A DNA stretch of 53,492 nucleotides from an uncultured Verrucomicrobiota bacterium (GCA_913058185.1 CAJXQX010000021.1:1-53492); one strand, 5' to 3'; numbered from the stretch's first letter, positions 32,077 through 40,115 are shown. Notes: generated by a model not told the origin, from the sequence alone. Program-made: numbers and translations.

Positions 32077-32859
32077 ATGGCTATGAGCACTCCTTCTGCT
32101 ACTCCTCCTTCTAATACCCCAGCTGGCCCAAACGCTGGACCTAGCGGTCCTGCTGGTCGTGGCCCTGGTGGTCCCGGTGGCCGTGGTCCCGGTGGCCGTG
32201 GTCCCGGTGGCCGTGGTCCCGGTGGTCCCGGCGGCCGTGGTCCCGGCGGTCCTGGTGGCCGTGGTCCTGGCGGCCGTGGTCCCGGTGGTCGTGGTCCCGG
32301 TGGTCGTGGTCCTGGTGGCCGTGGTCCTGGCGGTCGTGGTCCCGGCCGTGGTCGTGGTCGCGACAATGGCGCCTCTCAAGACGAAGGTCCGGAACTCTTC
32401 GAGAAAGTCGTCTTCATTAACCGCTGTTCTAAAGTGGTTAAAGGTGGACGTCGCTTCAGCTTCTCCGCTCTCGTCGTCGTAGGTGACGGCAAGGGTCAAG
32501 TAGGCGTGCATCTCGGTAAGGCCAATGAGGTCCCCGAGGCCATCCGCAAGGGCACCGAAGGCGCCCGCAAGCACATGTTTAAGGTTCAGATCAAAAACGA
32601 TACGATCCCTCACGAAGCTTTAGGCTTGGCTGATGGTGGTAAGGTTTTGGTTCGTCCCGCCACACCCGGAACTGGCCTTATCGCTGGTGGGGGAGTGCGT
32701 GCGGTTCTCGAGGCGGCTGGAGTGCACAATGTGCTCACCAAGTCCCTCGGCTCTAATAATCACCTCGCCGTGGTTAACGCAACCGTCGCCGCTCTTAAGC
32801 AACTCCGCGTGCATGCCACGATCAAGGCGCTGCGTAAGGCTAAAGGCGACGAAGTCTAA
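32077..32859 (+). CDS. rpsE: 30S ribosomal protein S5 with RGPGG-repeat N-terminal extension
   Basis: A 260-residue protein whose C-terminal 155 residues are S5 ([43 protein letters not shown], ending in a basic helix). Before this lies an about 105-residue extension: a Pro/Ser/Thr start (1-27), then about ten RGPGG units (residues 28-95) and a short acidic linker. Bacterial S5 is normally about 165 residues. The extension is read in the same frame with no stop, and the ATG lies 7 nt after rplR, so it is translated. S5 lies at the mRNA entry site, where an Arg/Gly tail could hold RNA. No Shine-Dalgarno sequence. The usual next gene, rpmD, is missing. Confidence 0.95.
   Translation: MAMSTPSATPPSNTPAGPNAGPSGPAGRGPGGPGGRGPGGRGPGGRGPGGPGGRGPGGPGGRGPGGRGPGGRGPGGRGPGGRGPGGRGPGRGRGRDNGASQDEGPELFEKVVFINRCSKVVKGGRRFSFSALVVVGDGKGQVGVHLGKANEVPEAIRKGTEGARKHMFKVQIKNDTIPHEALGLADGGKVLVRPATPGTGLIAGGGVRAVLEAAGVHNVLTKSLGSNNHLAVVNATVAALKQLRVHATIKALRKAKGDEV
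32158..32361 (+). repeat. In-frame 15-nt repeats encoding RGPGG in rpsE
   Basis: The unit is close to GGTGGCCGTGGTCCC, repeated with synonymous third-base changes and some extra CCCGGTGGT steps, giving RGPGG and PGG units. The mixture of codons suggests either old repeats under protein-level selection or repeated slippage. Copy number could differ between strains without breaking the frame. Confidence 0.9.
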
Positions 32860-32886
32860 TTCATTTAACTGTTAGTATATCCGAGT

Positions 32887-32908
32887 CCCGCCTCTCATCG
32901 AGTGCGGG
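32887..32908 (+). promoter_or_regulatory. Hairpin between rpsE and rplO
   Basis: CCCGC (32887-32891) and GCGGG (32904-32908) pair, with an inner CTC/GAG, in a 71-nt gap at the place where rpmD is normally found. GGGGCGCCCC (32906-32915) could form a competing pairing. GAGGA follows as the rplO ribosome site. Confidence 0.45.
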
Positions 32909-32930
32909 GCGCCCCTCCTGAGGAACCCAT

Positions 32931-33377
32931 ATGAAACTCCACGAACTCAAAAACGTTAAAGGCGCGATTCACCGTAAACGGCGCGTCGGCACTGGTGAAG
33001 GTAATGGCCACGGCAAGACCTCTGGTCGCGGTGGCAAAGGCCAAACCGCTCGCTCCGGCGGCGGTATCCGTATCGGCTTCGAAGGTGGCCAGATGCCTCT
33101 CTATCGGCGTCTCCCCATCCGCGGCTTCAATCAAGCCCGCTTTCGCGTTGAACCAGCTGTCCTGAATGTTGGCGATCTCATCAAACTCGACGAGTCCGTC
33201 ACTGAAGTGGACTCTGTCGGACTCAGTGTCGCTGGCATCATTCGCAAGGATGAGACCTACGTAAAAGTGCTCGGCGATGGTGAAATCACCCGCGCCATTA
33301 AGATCACTGCGAGTAAGTTCTCCGCTGCAGCTAAGGCTAAGATCGAAGCTGCCGGTGGCGAAGCCATCGTAGCCTGA
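32931..33377 (+). CDS. rplO: 50S ribosomal protein L15
   Basis: A 148-residue L15 with the Gly-rich N-terminus (GTGEGNGHGKTSGRGGKGQTARSGG), GFEGGQMPLYRRLPIRGF, and the globular end KIEAAGGEAIVA. It is a late assembly protein of the 50S core. GAGGA precedes the ATG. A 104-nt gap with a repeat separates it from secY. Confidence 0.98.
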   Translation: MKLHELKNVKGAIHRKRRVGTGEGNGHGKTSGRGGKGQTARSGGGIRIGFEGGQMPLYRRLPIRGFNQARFRVEPAVLNVGDLIKLDESVTEVDSVGLSVAGIIRKDETYVKVLGDGEITRAIKITASKFSAAAKAKIEAAGGEAIVA

Positions 33378-33450
33378 ATCCCTAGTGGGTCTCGAATTAC
33401 GGAATATTGATTGGATTTAATCCTACGAATCCAACCAAACCCGAAATACG

Positions 33451-33468
33451 AAACCTGAATTCCGAAAT
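33451..33468 (+). repeat. 18-bp repeat, copy 1 (before secY)
   Basis: AAACCTGAATTCCGAAAT is identical to 45924-45941 before hisH. Here it ends 13 nt before the secY GTG. The surrounding gap also has TTGGATT/AATCCAA arms (33409-33415, 33427-33433 region) and CGAAAT-like words. Confidence 0.7.
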
Positions 33469-33481
33469 TTAATTACGCCCT

Positions 33482-34990
33482 GTGCTCTCTGCATTCACGA
33501 ACTCGCTGAAGATTCCCGAGCTCCGGCAACGGATCTTTTACACGCTGTCGTTGTTGTTCATCGCTCGCGTAGCTGCCGTTGTGCCGCTGCCCGGTCTGGA
33601 TCCAACGCCTCTCAAGCAATTCTTCGCTGACCAAACGGCGTCCGGTGCTGGTGCACTCGTAGGCATGATGAACATGTTCACGGGTGGAGCCCTCACTCAG
33701 GGAGCGATCGGCGCGTTGGGCATCATGCCTTACATCAGTGCGTCCATTATCTTCCAGTTGATGACGGCCGTCGTGCCGACACTCTCGCGTTTGCAGCAAG
33801 AGGGAGATGTGGGACGTCAAAAACTCACCCAATACACCCGTTATGCCACGGTGATGATCTGTTTGGTGCAAGGCACTCTACTGATCCTTGCGCTGGAGAA
33901 TCCCGCCCGATTGTTCGGCAGTAGCTTCGATACGAATCTCTATGGGAATATCGTGATCGTGAGTAAGATATCTTTCTTGTTCACCTCAGTCATTATCATG
34001 ACCGCTGGCACGATGTTGTTGATGTGGTTGGGTGAGCAAATCACGCAACGCGGAATTGGTAACGGAGTATCGCTCCTTATCACGGTGGGTATCCTCGCCG
34101 ATATTCCTGGTGCGGTGCAGGCGACTTACCAACTTTTCTTTGCTCCTGTCGGAGTGCAGACCCTCGGCTTACCGCAAGGTCTGGTCATGTTTGGTCTCTT
34201 CATTCTCGTCACCATGGGTATCATCATGGTGGTGCAGGGGCAAAGGAAGATTCCGGTGCAATACGCCAAGCGGGTAGTCGGCAACAAGGTCATGGGTGGC
34301 CAGAGCTCATTCATGCCGCTTAAGGTGAATTACTCGGGGGTGATGCCGGTCATCTTCGCGAGTGCCATTCTGATGTTCCCGCAGCAGATCCTCTCCCAAT
34401 TGGGTGCGGCTCTGGATCTCGATTTTCTGGTAGATTTCTCCAATAATCTCCTCCGCGGCCATTGGTTCTATTATGCCAGTTTCGGCATGCTCATCCTGTT
34501 CTTCAGTTACTTCTGGGTTTCAGTTATGTTCAAGCCGATCCAAATCGCTGACGATCTGAAGAAGTATGGTGGATACATCCCAGGTGTTCGTCCCGGCGAA
34601 CCAACGGCTAAGTTCCTCGACTTCATCATGACGCGCCTGACCTTAGCGGGTGCGATCTTCCTCACGACCATTGCGGTATTCCCGGACGTTTTGCTCTTCG
34701 AGCTGAATGTCCCCCAACGGATCGCAATCTTCTTCGGTGGCACCGGCATGCTCATTACGGTGGGTGTTGTCCTCGATACGATGCGCCAAATCGAAACCTT
34801 CCTCCTTCAACGTCATTACGACGGTTTCTTGAAGAAGGGTAGGGTCCGCGCTCGTGCCTCTGGTCAGAGCCGTCCTGGTTCCACGGGTGATGCCGCGAGT
34901 TCCGCCGCCGTTAACAAGCTCGTGTCCTTCATGGGCGGCATGCTTCTGTTCGGCTTCGCTATCTGGCTTTGGCGCCAGTATGCGGGCTAG
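33482..34990 (+). CDS. secY: Protein translocase subunit SecY
   Basis: A 502-residue SecY, longer than the usual 430-440. It has ten hydrophobic segments, the plug and first-helix region (RVAAVVPLPGLDP), GIMPYISASIIFQL, the cytoplasmic loop motif GQRKIPVQYAKRVVG, and GTGMLITVGVVLDTMRQIE. The extra residues are partly in the C-terminal tail, a Ser/Arg-rich linker (KGRVRARASGQSRPGST) followed by an additional hydrophobic segment (LVSFMGGMLLFGFAIWLW). The GTG start fits the family. It forms the export channel with SecE. Confidence 0.97.
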   Translation: MLSAFTNSLKIPELRQRIFYTLSLLFIARVAAVVPLPGLDPTPLKQFFADQTASGAGALVGMMNMFTGGALTQGAIGALGIMPYISASIIFQLMTAVVPTLSRLQQEGDVGRQKLTQYTRYATVMICLVQGTLLILALENPARLFGSSFDTNLYGNIVIVSKISFLFTSVIIMTAGTMLLMWLGEQITQRGIGNGVSLLITVGILADIPGAVQATYQLFFAPVGVQTLGLPQGLVMFGLFILVTMGIIMVVQGQRKIPVQYAKRVVGNKVMGGQSSFMPLKVNYSGVMPVIFASAILMFPQQILSQLGAALDLDFLVDFSNNLLRGHWFYYASFGMLILFFSYFWVSVMFKPIQIADDLKKYGGYIPGVRPGEPTAKFLDFIMTRLTLAGAIFLTTIAVFPDVLLFELNVPQRIAIFFGGTGMLITVGVVLDTMRQIETFLLQRHYDGFLKKGRVRARASGQSRPGSTGDAASSAAVNKLVSFMGGMLLFGFAIWLWRQYAG

Positions 34991-35006
34991 AAAATAACCC
35001 TTTACT

Positions 35007-35480
35007 TTGGCTGAGGCCGAATCCACGTTCTGGCCTCTTTCGCTCGGCGCAAGCCCTGCGAAGGCCAAGTTACTGATCCTCGGATCAGCCCCGGCAGCCC
35101 TTGCTGTCCGATCCCGTTCTTTGAATCTCGAGCACGTCTCTTCTGCCCAACTGATGGAGCAGGAGATTTCGCGTCAAACCCCCGCCGGTGTGCAAACCCA
35201 GCGGGCGATAGGACAGGGACTTTCGGTCCCTAATCAAATCCTATTCGGCGTTATGCGCCGTTGGTTTTGGGCGCGTAAACCCGATGCGGGTTTTGTCCTA
35301 GCGGACTTCCCGGCTACGCTGCTCCAAGCTCAAGTGTTCGATGAGTGGCTCGAAACTCGCGGCTCCGGTCTGACCGGTGTCTGGGTTTCTGATGAAGCAT
35401 CCGCTTCGCCAGTCCTCATCAACCATTATCGCACTCTCGGTCTCGACGTTGTCCTGACTGAGCAACCGCTCGCCGCCTGA
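35007..35480 (+). CDS. Adenylate kinase-like protein without P-loop, probably inactive
   Basis: At the usual adk position lies a 157-residue protein that still aligns with adenylate kinase: LLILG-, HVSSAQLMEQEI (adk: IxTGDMLR), GLSVPNQILFGVMRRW (adk: GxLVxDExVxxLV) and GFVLADFPATLLQAQVFDEWL (adk: GFLLDGFPRTxxQAxxLD). The catalytic parts are lost: the GxPGxGKG loop reads GSAPAALAV, the Asp and Arg of STGDMLR are missing, the FPRT Arg is Ala, and the LID and last core segments are absent. TTG is the only reasonable start. Its stop overlaps the map ATG (TGATG), implying coupled translation. A functional adk must lie elsewhere. Confidence 0.8.
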   Translation: MAEAESTFWPLSLGASPAKAKLLILGSAPAALAVRSRSLNLEHVSSAQLMEQEISRQTPAGVQTQRAIGQGLSVPNQILFGVMRRWFWARKPDAGFVLADFPATLLQAQVFDEWLETRGSGLTGVWVSDEASASPVLINHYRTLGLDVVLTEQPLAA

Positions 35481-36277
35481 TGGCTATTCCCATCAAAAAC
35501 GAGCGAGCAATCGCGCAAATGCGCGATGCCTGTGCGATCGCCTCCACTGTTCTGTATAAACTACGCGATAGTGTTGGCCCAGGGATCACTACTTATGACT
35601 TGGACCAAATTGGCCGCGAACTTATCGCAGGGCTCGGAGCCCGCAGCGCATGTTACGGTTACCAAGTCGACTCACGCCGCTTTCCGGCCTTTACCTGCCT
35701 CTCCGTAAATGAAGAGGTGGTTCACGGCATCGGTTCTCTCAAACGCGTCTTACACGACGGCGATATCATCGCCCTCGATCTAGTCGTTGAGTATGAGGGT
35801 TACATCGGTGATAATGCCATGACGGTCGCCGTCGGCAAAATCTCCGACGCCCGCGCCAAGCTACTCCGAGTCACCGAAGAATCTCTTCGACTCGGAATTG
35901 CCCAAGCCACCGTTGGTAATCGCATCGGAGACATTTCGCACGCTGTGCAGACTCACGTTGAAAAACACGGGTTTGGCGTAGTCCGCGATATGGTCGGTCA
36001 CGGTGTTGGAACCTCAATGCATGAGGAACCACAAATCCCCAACTTCGGTCGCCGAGGTAAAGGGGAATTAATTAAGCCAGGCATGACGCTCGCCATCGAA
36101 CCGATGGTGAATGTCGGATCTTGGCGCACCCGCACCCTCGCCGACGGTTGGACGATTGTTACCGCTGACAGTAAAGACTCCGCTCACTTTGAGCACACCG
36201 TGCTCACCACCGAACGAGGCCCGGAGGTTCTTACCCTTCCTCGACTCGATTCACCCCTTTCAATTCATGCCGTTTAA
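35480..36277 (+). CDS. map: Methionine aminopeptidase, type I
   Basis: A 265-residue enzyme that removes the initiator Met from nascent proteins. The five metal ligands are all present: D100, D111, H174 (GHGVG), E207 (IEPM) and E238 (FEHT). H82 in NEEVVHG matches the substrate-binding His. The motif around the first Asp (ALDLVVEYEGYIGDNAMT) differs from the common NIDV. The start overlaps the preceding stop by one base. After map, infA and rpmJ are missing and only 63 nt precede rpsM. Confidence 0.96.
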   Translation: MAIPIKNERAIAQMRDACAIASTVLYKLRDSVGPGITTYDLDQIGRELIAGLGARSACYGYQVDSRRFPAFTCLSVNEEVVHGIGSLKRVLHDGDIIALDLVVEYEGYIGDNAMTVAVGKISDARAKLLRVTEESLRLGIAQATVGNRIGDISHAVQTHVEKHGFGVVRDMVGHGVGTSMHEEPQIPNFGRRGKGELIKPGMTLAIEPMVNVGSWRTRTLADGWTIVTADSKDSAHFEHTVLTTERGPEVLTLPRLDSPLSIHAV

Positions 36278-36340
36278 CGGTCCTGAATCTCTCACTCTTA
36301 AAACTAAAACTCTCTAACCTACTTATAAAACCTTACTATT

Positions 36341-36712
36341 ATGCCACGTATACTTGGTGTTGATATTCCAGCGAAGAAGAAGCTCTCCTATTCGCTTCGC
36401 TACATTTATGGCATCGGTCCCCAACGGGCCGATCAGATCGTTGCTGAGACGGGCCTCGACGCAGATATGCGTTCGAGTGAACTCTCCGAAGAGCAATTGA
36501 ATCAGATTCTTAATTGCATCATGGAGCACAAGTGGGTGGTTGAGGGTGATCTTCGTCGTGAAATCACCGGCAATCTCAAGCGCCTCCAAGCCATCGGTTG
36601 TTACCGTGGACTCCGTCATCGCCGCAGCCTCCCGGTTCGCGGTCAACGCACCAAGACCAATAGCCGGACCCGCAAGGGCCCGCGCAGCACGGTTGGTGTA
36701 ACCAAGAAATAA
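36341..36712 (+). CDS. rpsM: 30S ribosomal protein S13
   Basis: A 123-residue S13 with MPRILGVDIPAKKKLSYSLRYIYGIG, the RGLRHRRSLPVRGQRTKTNSRTRKGP tail that contacts P-site tRNA. Normal length. It opens the alpha cluster. The preceding 60 nt are A/T-rich without a ribosome site. Confidence 0.98.
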   Translation: MPRILGVDIPAKKKLSYSLRYIYGIGPQRADQIVAETGLDADMRSSELSEEQLNQILNCIMEHKWVVEGDLRREITGNLKRLQAIGCYRGLRHRRSLPVRGQRTKTNSRTRKGPRSTVGVTKK

Positions 36713-36724
36713 GTCTAAACCGTC

Positions 36725-37483
36725 ATGGCTGAAAAAAATTCCAAACCAGAAAACGAAGAGACCAAGCCCGCCGCCGCCCCTGAGGCCGCTGCACCAGAGG
36801 CTCCGTCTGCTCCTGCCGCTGAAACCCCGGTCGCTGCTGAAGCACCTGCGGTCAAAGCGCCTGCTGCTGAAAAAGCACCTGCTGCCAAAAAGGCGCCTGC
36901 TGTTAAAAAAGCACCCGCGGCTAAAGCACCTGTCGCTGAAGTCCCTGCGGACAAAGCACCTGTTGCAAAAGCACCAGCCGCTGAAGATCCCGCTGCCGAT
37001 GCATCCGCTACTGAAGGGGCTCCTGCTGAGAAGCCTACTGAGCTAATTGGTGGAGTGCCTAAGCAACCCACCGCTGAAGATTTACTTAAAGAAGAGCTGG
37101 GTGGCGTTAAGATCCGTAAGGCTAAGGGCTCCAAAAACGTCATCAGTGGTGTCGTTAATATCCTCGCTTCCTTCAATAATACGATCGTCTCAATCACTGA
37201 TCCTAAGGGCAACGTGATCGCTTGGGCCAGCGCCGGTAAGTGTAACTTCCGCGGTTCCCGCAAGTCTACCGCCTACGCCGCTCAAATCGTATCGCAGAAT
37301 GCCTGCCGCGCTGCCATGGCTCACGGCCTCAAGGACGTGGTCATCAAGGTCAACGGTCCTGGACTCGGTCGCGACAGCGCGGTCCGCGCTATCCAAGCGA
37401 TCGGCCTCGAGGTTTCCTCCATCATCGACGTCACTCCGGTGCCGCACAACGGCTGCCGGCCTCCTAAGCGCCGTCGCGTCTAA
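36725..37483 (+). CDS. rpsK: 30S ribosomal protein S11 with long Ala/Pro/Lys N-terminal extension
   Basis: The last 125 residues are S11 ([81 protein letters not shown]). The first 127 are an extension rich in Ala, Pro, Lys and Glu with PAAKKAP-like repeats, similar in style to histone-H1-like bacterial tails. The ATG lies 12 nt after rpsM and the frame is open throughout with no later plausible start, so the extension is translated. S11 lies at the 30S platform near the 16S 3' end where the anti-Shine-Dalgarno pairs. No Shine-Dalgarno sequence precedes it. Confidence 0.95.
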   Translation: MAEKNSKPENEETKPAAAPEAAAPEAPSAPAAETPVAAEAPAVKAPAAEKAPAAKKAPAVKKAPAAKAPVAEVPADKAPVAKAPAAEDPAADASATEGAPAEKPTELIGGVPKQPTAEDLLKEELGGVKIRKAKGSKNVISGVVNILASFNNTIVSITDPKGNVIAWASAGKCNFRGSRKSTAYAAQIVSQNACRAAMAHGLKDVVIKVNGPGLGRDSAVRAIQAIGLEVSSIIDVTPVPHNGCRPPKRRRV

Positions 37484-37530
37484 TCGGTCTGCTCAATCAC
37501 TCAATTTTTAATCATTAGAATTTTTTATCC

Positions 37531-38142
37531 ATGGCTCGTTACATTGGACCCACCACTCGCCTCAGTCGCCGCTTCGGCCAGCCGCTGTTCGGCGCCACCA
37601 AGGCTTACGAAAGACGTCCGTATCCACCTGGGCAACATGGCCCGCGCTTGCGTCGCAAGCTTTCGGAATACGCCATCGGCCTAAACGAGAAGCAAAAGCT
37701 TCGTTACGTTTACGGACTGCTTGAGCGTCAATTCCGCCGCACCTTTGAAACGGCCAAGCGCGAGCGGGGCGTCACCGGTGATCGCTTCATGCAGCTCCTC
37801 GAGACCCGTCTCGACAGCGTCGTGTATTGCCTCGGATTTGCCAAGACCCGCGCAGCTGCTCGTCAGCTCGTCAACCACGGCCACGTTCGCGTGAATGGTG
37901 GTAAGGTCGACATCGCCAGCTACACCGTCCTCCCCGGACATGAGGTGATGATCAAAGACACGCCAACCTCCCGCCAGATTGCTACCCGCAACCTCGAAGA
38001 GACCCGTGCCCGTAATGTTCCAGGTTGGATTACACTCAATTCTGAAACCTACACCGGCGTTATGAATCGCCTGCCCACCCGTGAAGAGATGACGCAAGAC
38101 ATCAACGAGCAATTGATCGTTGAGTTCTACTCACGCTTCTAA
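37531..38142 (+). CDS. rpsD: 30S ribosomal protein S4, zinc-free form
   Basis: A 203-residue S4 with GPTTRLSRRFGQPLFG, RRPYPPGQHGPRLRRKLSEYAIGLNEKQKLRYVYG and the S4-domain core RLDSVVYCLGFAKTRAAARQLVNHGHVRVNG. The N-terminal zinc cysteines found in some S4 proteins are absent. It starts 30S assembly and in many bacteria represses the alpha operon. No ribosome site (TTTTTTATCC before the ATG). Confidence 0.98.
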   Translation: MARYIGPTTRLSRRFGQPLFGATKAYERRPYPPGQHGPRLRRKLSEYAIGLNEKQKLRYVYGLLERQFRRTFETAKRERGVTGDRFMQLLETRLDSVVYCLGFAKTRAAARQLVNHGHVRVNGGKVDIASYTVLPGHEVMIKDTPTSRQIATRNLEETRARNVPGWITLNSETYTGVMNRLPTREEMTQDINEQLIVEFYSRF

Positions 38143-38186
38143 TCTCGGTTCGTATTACTCTCAGAAATTAACACCGCCATATAGCC

Positions 38187-39191
38187 ATGCCAAAACGTCT
38201 CGGTAAGTTCGAACTACCTAACAAACTCACCAAGGTGGAGGAAGGTTCCACCGCCACCTACGGCAAGTTTCTCGCCGAGCCTTTCGAGGCCGGTTACGGC
38301 CACACGATCGGTAACTCCCTTCGTCGCGTGCTGCTCAGCTCCATCGAAGGAGCCGCCATCTCCTCCATCAAAATCGAAGGCGTGAACCACGAGTTCCAAA
38401 GCGTCGACGGTTTAGTTGAAGATGTCACCGACATCGTCCTTAACCTCAAGAAGGTCCTCATCGTCACCGCTGGTGAACACGAGGAGACTTCTCTGTTGAT
38501 CAAGGTGAACCGCCAAGGCGCGGTGACAGCGGCCGATATCGAAGCCGACGCCAACATCACCATCGTCAACCCTGAACAAGTGATTTGCACCCTCGACACG
38601 GAACGTGATTTTGAGGCTGAAGTCACTATCCGGACCGGTCGTGGCTACTGCCCGGGTGATCTTAATAAGAAGGAAGAACAAGCCATTGGAGTCATTCCGA
38701 TCGATTCGCTCTTCTCCCCAGTTAAGCTCGTCAAATATTCCGTCGAAGCAACCCGCGTGGGTCAGATCACCGACTACGACAAACTCGTGCTCGAAATCTG
38801 GACCGACGGTCGTATCTCTCCGGACGATTCCCTCAAGCAAGCCGGCTCGATCCTCAAGCATCACCTCGACGTGTTCGACAACGTGTCCGAGGAGAACTTC
38901 GAGTTCGACAACCAGCAGTCCGAAGTCAGCGAAGAGCAGAACAAGCTCCGCAAGCTTCTCAACATGTCGGTCAACGAAATCGAGCTATCGGTTCGTGCGG
39001 CTAACTGCTTGAACAACGCCAACATCACGACCGTTGGCGAACTCGCGATGAAGTCCGAGCAAGAGATGCTCAAGTATCGCAACTTCGGCAAGAAGTCCCT
39101 CAACGAAATTAAGGACAAGCTCGACGATCTCGGCCTCTCGCTAGGTATGAAGTTCGACGAACGTCTCCTCGATACGAAAAAAGAGCTCTGA
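38187..39191 (+). CDS. rpoA: DNA-directed RNA polymerase subunit alpha
   Basis: A 334-residue alpha subunit. The N-terminal assembly domain (GYGHTIGNSLRRVLLSSIEGAAI) forms the dimer scaffold for RpoB and RpoC. A linker around 235-255 leads to the C-terminal domain (VNEIELSVRAANCLNNANITTVGELAMKSEQEMLKYRNFGKKSLNEIKDKL), which binds UP elements and activators. Length and motifs are normal. A 170-nt gap with hairpins separates it from rplQ. Confidence 0.98.
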   Translation: MPKRLGKFELPNKLTKVEEGSTATYGKFLAEPFEAGYGHTIGNSLRRVLLSSIEGAAISSIKIEGVNHEFQSVDGLVEDVTDIVLNLKKVLIVTAGEHEETSLLIKVNRQGAVTAADIEADANITIVNPEQVICTLDTERDFEAEVTIRTGRGYCPGDLNKKEEQAIGVIPIDSLFSPVKLVKYSVEATRVGQITDYDKLVLEIWTDGRISPDDSLKQAGSILKHHLDVFDNVSEENFEFDNQQSEVSEEQNKLRKLLNMSVNEIELSVRAANCLNNANITTVGELAMKSEQEMLKYRNFGKKSLNEIKDKLDDLGLSLGMKFDERLLDTKKEL

Positions 39192-39244
39192 GCCGGTTAA
39201 TGCCGGAAGTAACAAGCATCAAATTTCAAGTATTAAGAGGCACC

Positions 39245-39321
39245 GTCGCATTGCGACAGCTTCTATTTACTTAGATTACACACGCCTTTGCGCCGCCTCG
39301 CCGCTCAACGCTGCAGCGAGG
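39245..39321 (+). promoter_or_regulatory. Two hairpins between rpoA and rplQ
   Basis: GTCGC (39245-39249) pairs with GCGAC (39253-39257) around ATT, and CCTCGC (39296-39301) pairs with GCGAGG (39316-39321). The gap (39192-39361) is unusually long for an alpha cluster. Without T-runs, these may be processing sites, or part of a separate leader for rplQ. Confidence 0.45.
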
Positions 39322-39361
39322 TAGCCGATCGGAGGCGATAACCCAATAAACACACACTACA

Positions 39362-39982
39362 ATGCGTCATAGAGTTCATCGTCAGTCCCTCGGTGTGACC
39401 CGCGAACATCGCGCGGCCATGCTCGCCAACATGTCGGTTTCATTGATCACCTACGGGCGAATCAAGACCACCATCACTAAGGCCAAGGCCCTGCGTCCCT
39501 TCGTCGAGAAGATCGTAACCAAAGCCAAGAAGGCCGCGGCTAAGACCGAGAAGAAAGACAAACTTCACCTTCGTCGTCTGGCTATGGCCGATGTGCGTGA
39601 CGAGACCGCGGTTTCGCTCCTTTTCGATGAAAAGGTCAGTGAATTCGAGAATCGTCCCGGTGGTTACACCCGGATCTACAAGCTCGGTCCCCGTAAAGGT
39701 GATGCCGCTGAAATGGCGCTCATCGAGTTCGTAAAAGCGGATGACCCAGGTTATAAGAAGCCAAAGAAAAAGGGTGCTGGCAAAGCCAAGAAGGCAGCCG
39801 CATCCACCTCCGCTGAAGCTTCGGCGGACAAGCCGGACACTGAAGCAGTGGTTGAAGAAGCCGCTGCGGAAGCGGCTCCAGTTGAAAAGGTAGAAACCAA
39901 AGCCGAAGCGCCTACCGCTGAAGCCGAGGCTCCTGCAGCTGAAGAAGCTCCTTCGACCGACGAAGAAGAGAAGAAGGCCTAA
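39362..39982 (+). CDS. rplQ: 50S ribosomal protein L17 with long acidic tail
   Basis: Residues 1-126 are L17 (MRHRVHRQSLGVTREHRAAMLANMSVSLI, GRIKTTITKAKALRPFVEKIVTKAK, NRPGGYTRIYKLGPRKGDAAEMALIEFV). The remaining 80 residues are first Lys/Ala-rich (KKPKKKGAGKAKKAAA) and then Ala/Glu/Pro-rich, ending DEEEKKA. Usual L17 is about 120 residues. L17 sits by the tunnel exit, so the tail should face the emerging chain. A strong terminator follows and ends the whole cluster. Confidence 0.96.
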   Translation: MRHRVHRQSLGVTREHRAAMLANMSVSLITYGRIKTTITKAKALRPFVEKIVTKAKKAAAKTEKKDKLHLRRLAMADVRDETAVSLLFDEKVSEFENRPGGYTRIYKLGPRKGDAAEMALIEFVKADDPGYKKPKKKGAGKAKKAAASTSAEASADKPDTEAVVEEAAAEAAPVEKVETKAEAPTAEAEAPAAEEAPSTDEEEKKA

Positions 39983-40006
39983 ACCTTAGTCTCGTTCTAA
40001 AATTTC

Positions 40007-40041
40007 AACGCCGCCCCGCTTGTTCGGGGCGGCGTTTTTTT
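40007..40041 (+). terminator. Intrinsic terminator after rplQ
   Basis: AACGCCGCCCCG (40007-40018) pairs perfectly with CGGGGCGGCGTT (40025-40036) around CTTGTT, followed by a run of T to 40041. It marks the end of the ribosomal protein transcript. Confidence 0.96.
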
Positions 40042-40115
40042 GTTTTCATTGCCTGACATTTCGCGACGCGGCTTGAGCCGGGAGAGTTCTCTGCCATACC
40101 TTTGGGTTCATCCCC

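Noticed and set aside
32158-32361. Possible CRISPR array in rpsE
   Set aside because: Units are 15 nt, contiguous and in frame with no unique spacers; they encode a protein repeat.
32073-32366. Proline-repeat protein on the minus strand opposite the rpsE repeats
   Set aside because: It is simply the complement of the RGPGG-coding repeats and has no start signal.
36725-37110. S11 extension as a wrong start choice
   Set aside because: The frame is open from an ATG 12 nt after rpsM, and no ATG, GTG or TTG with a good context lies near the core, so the extension should be translated.
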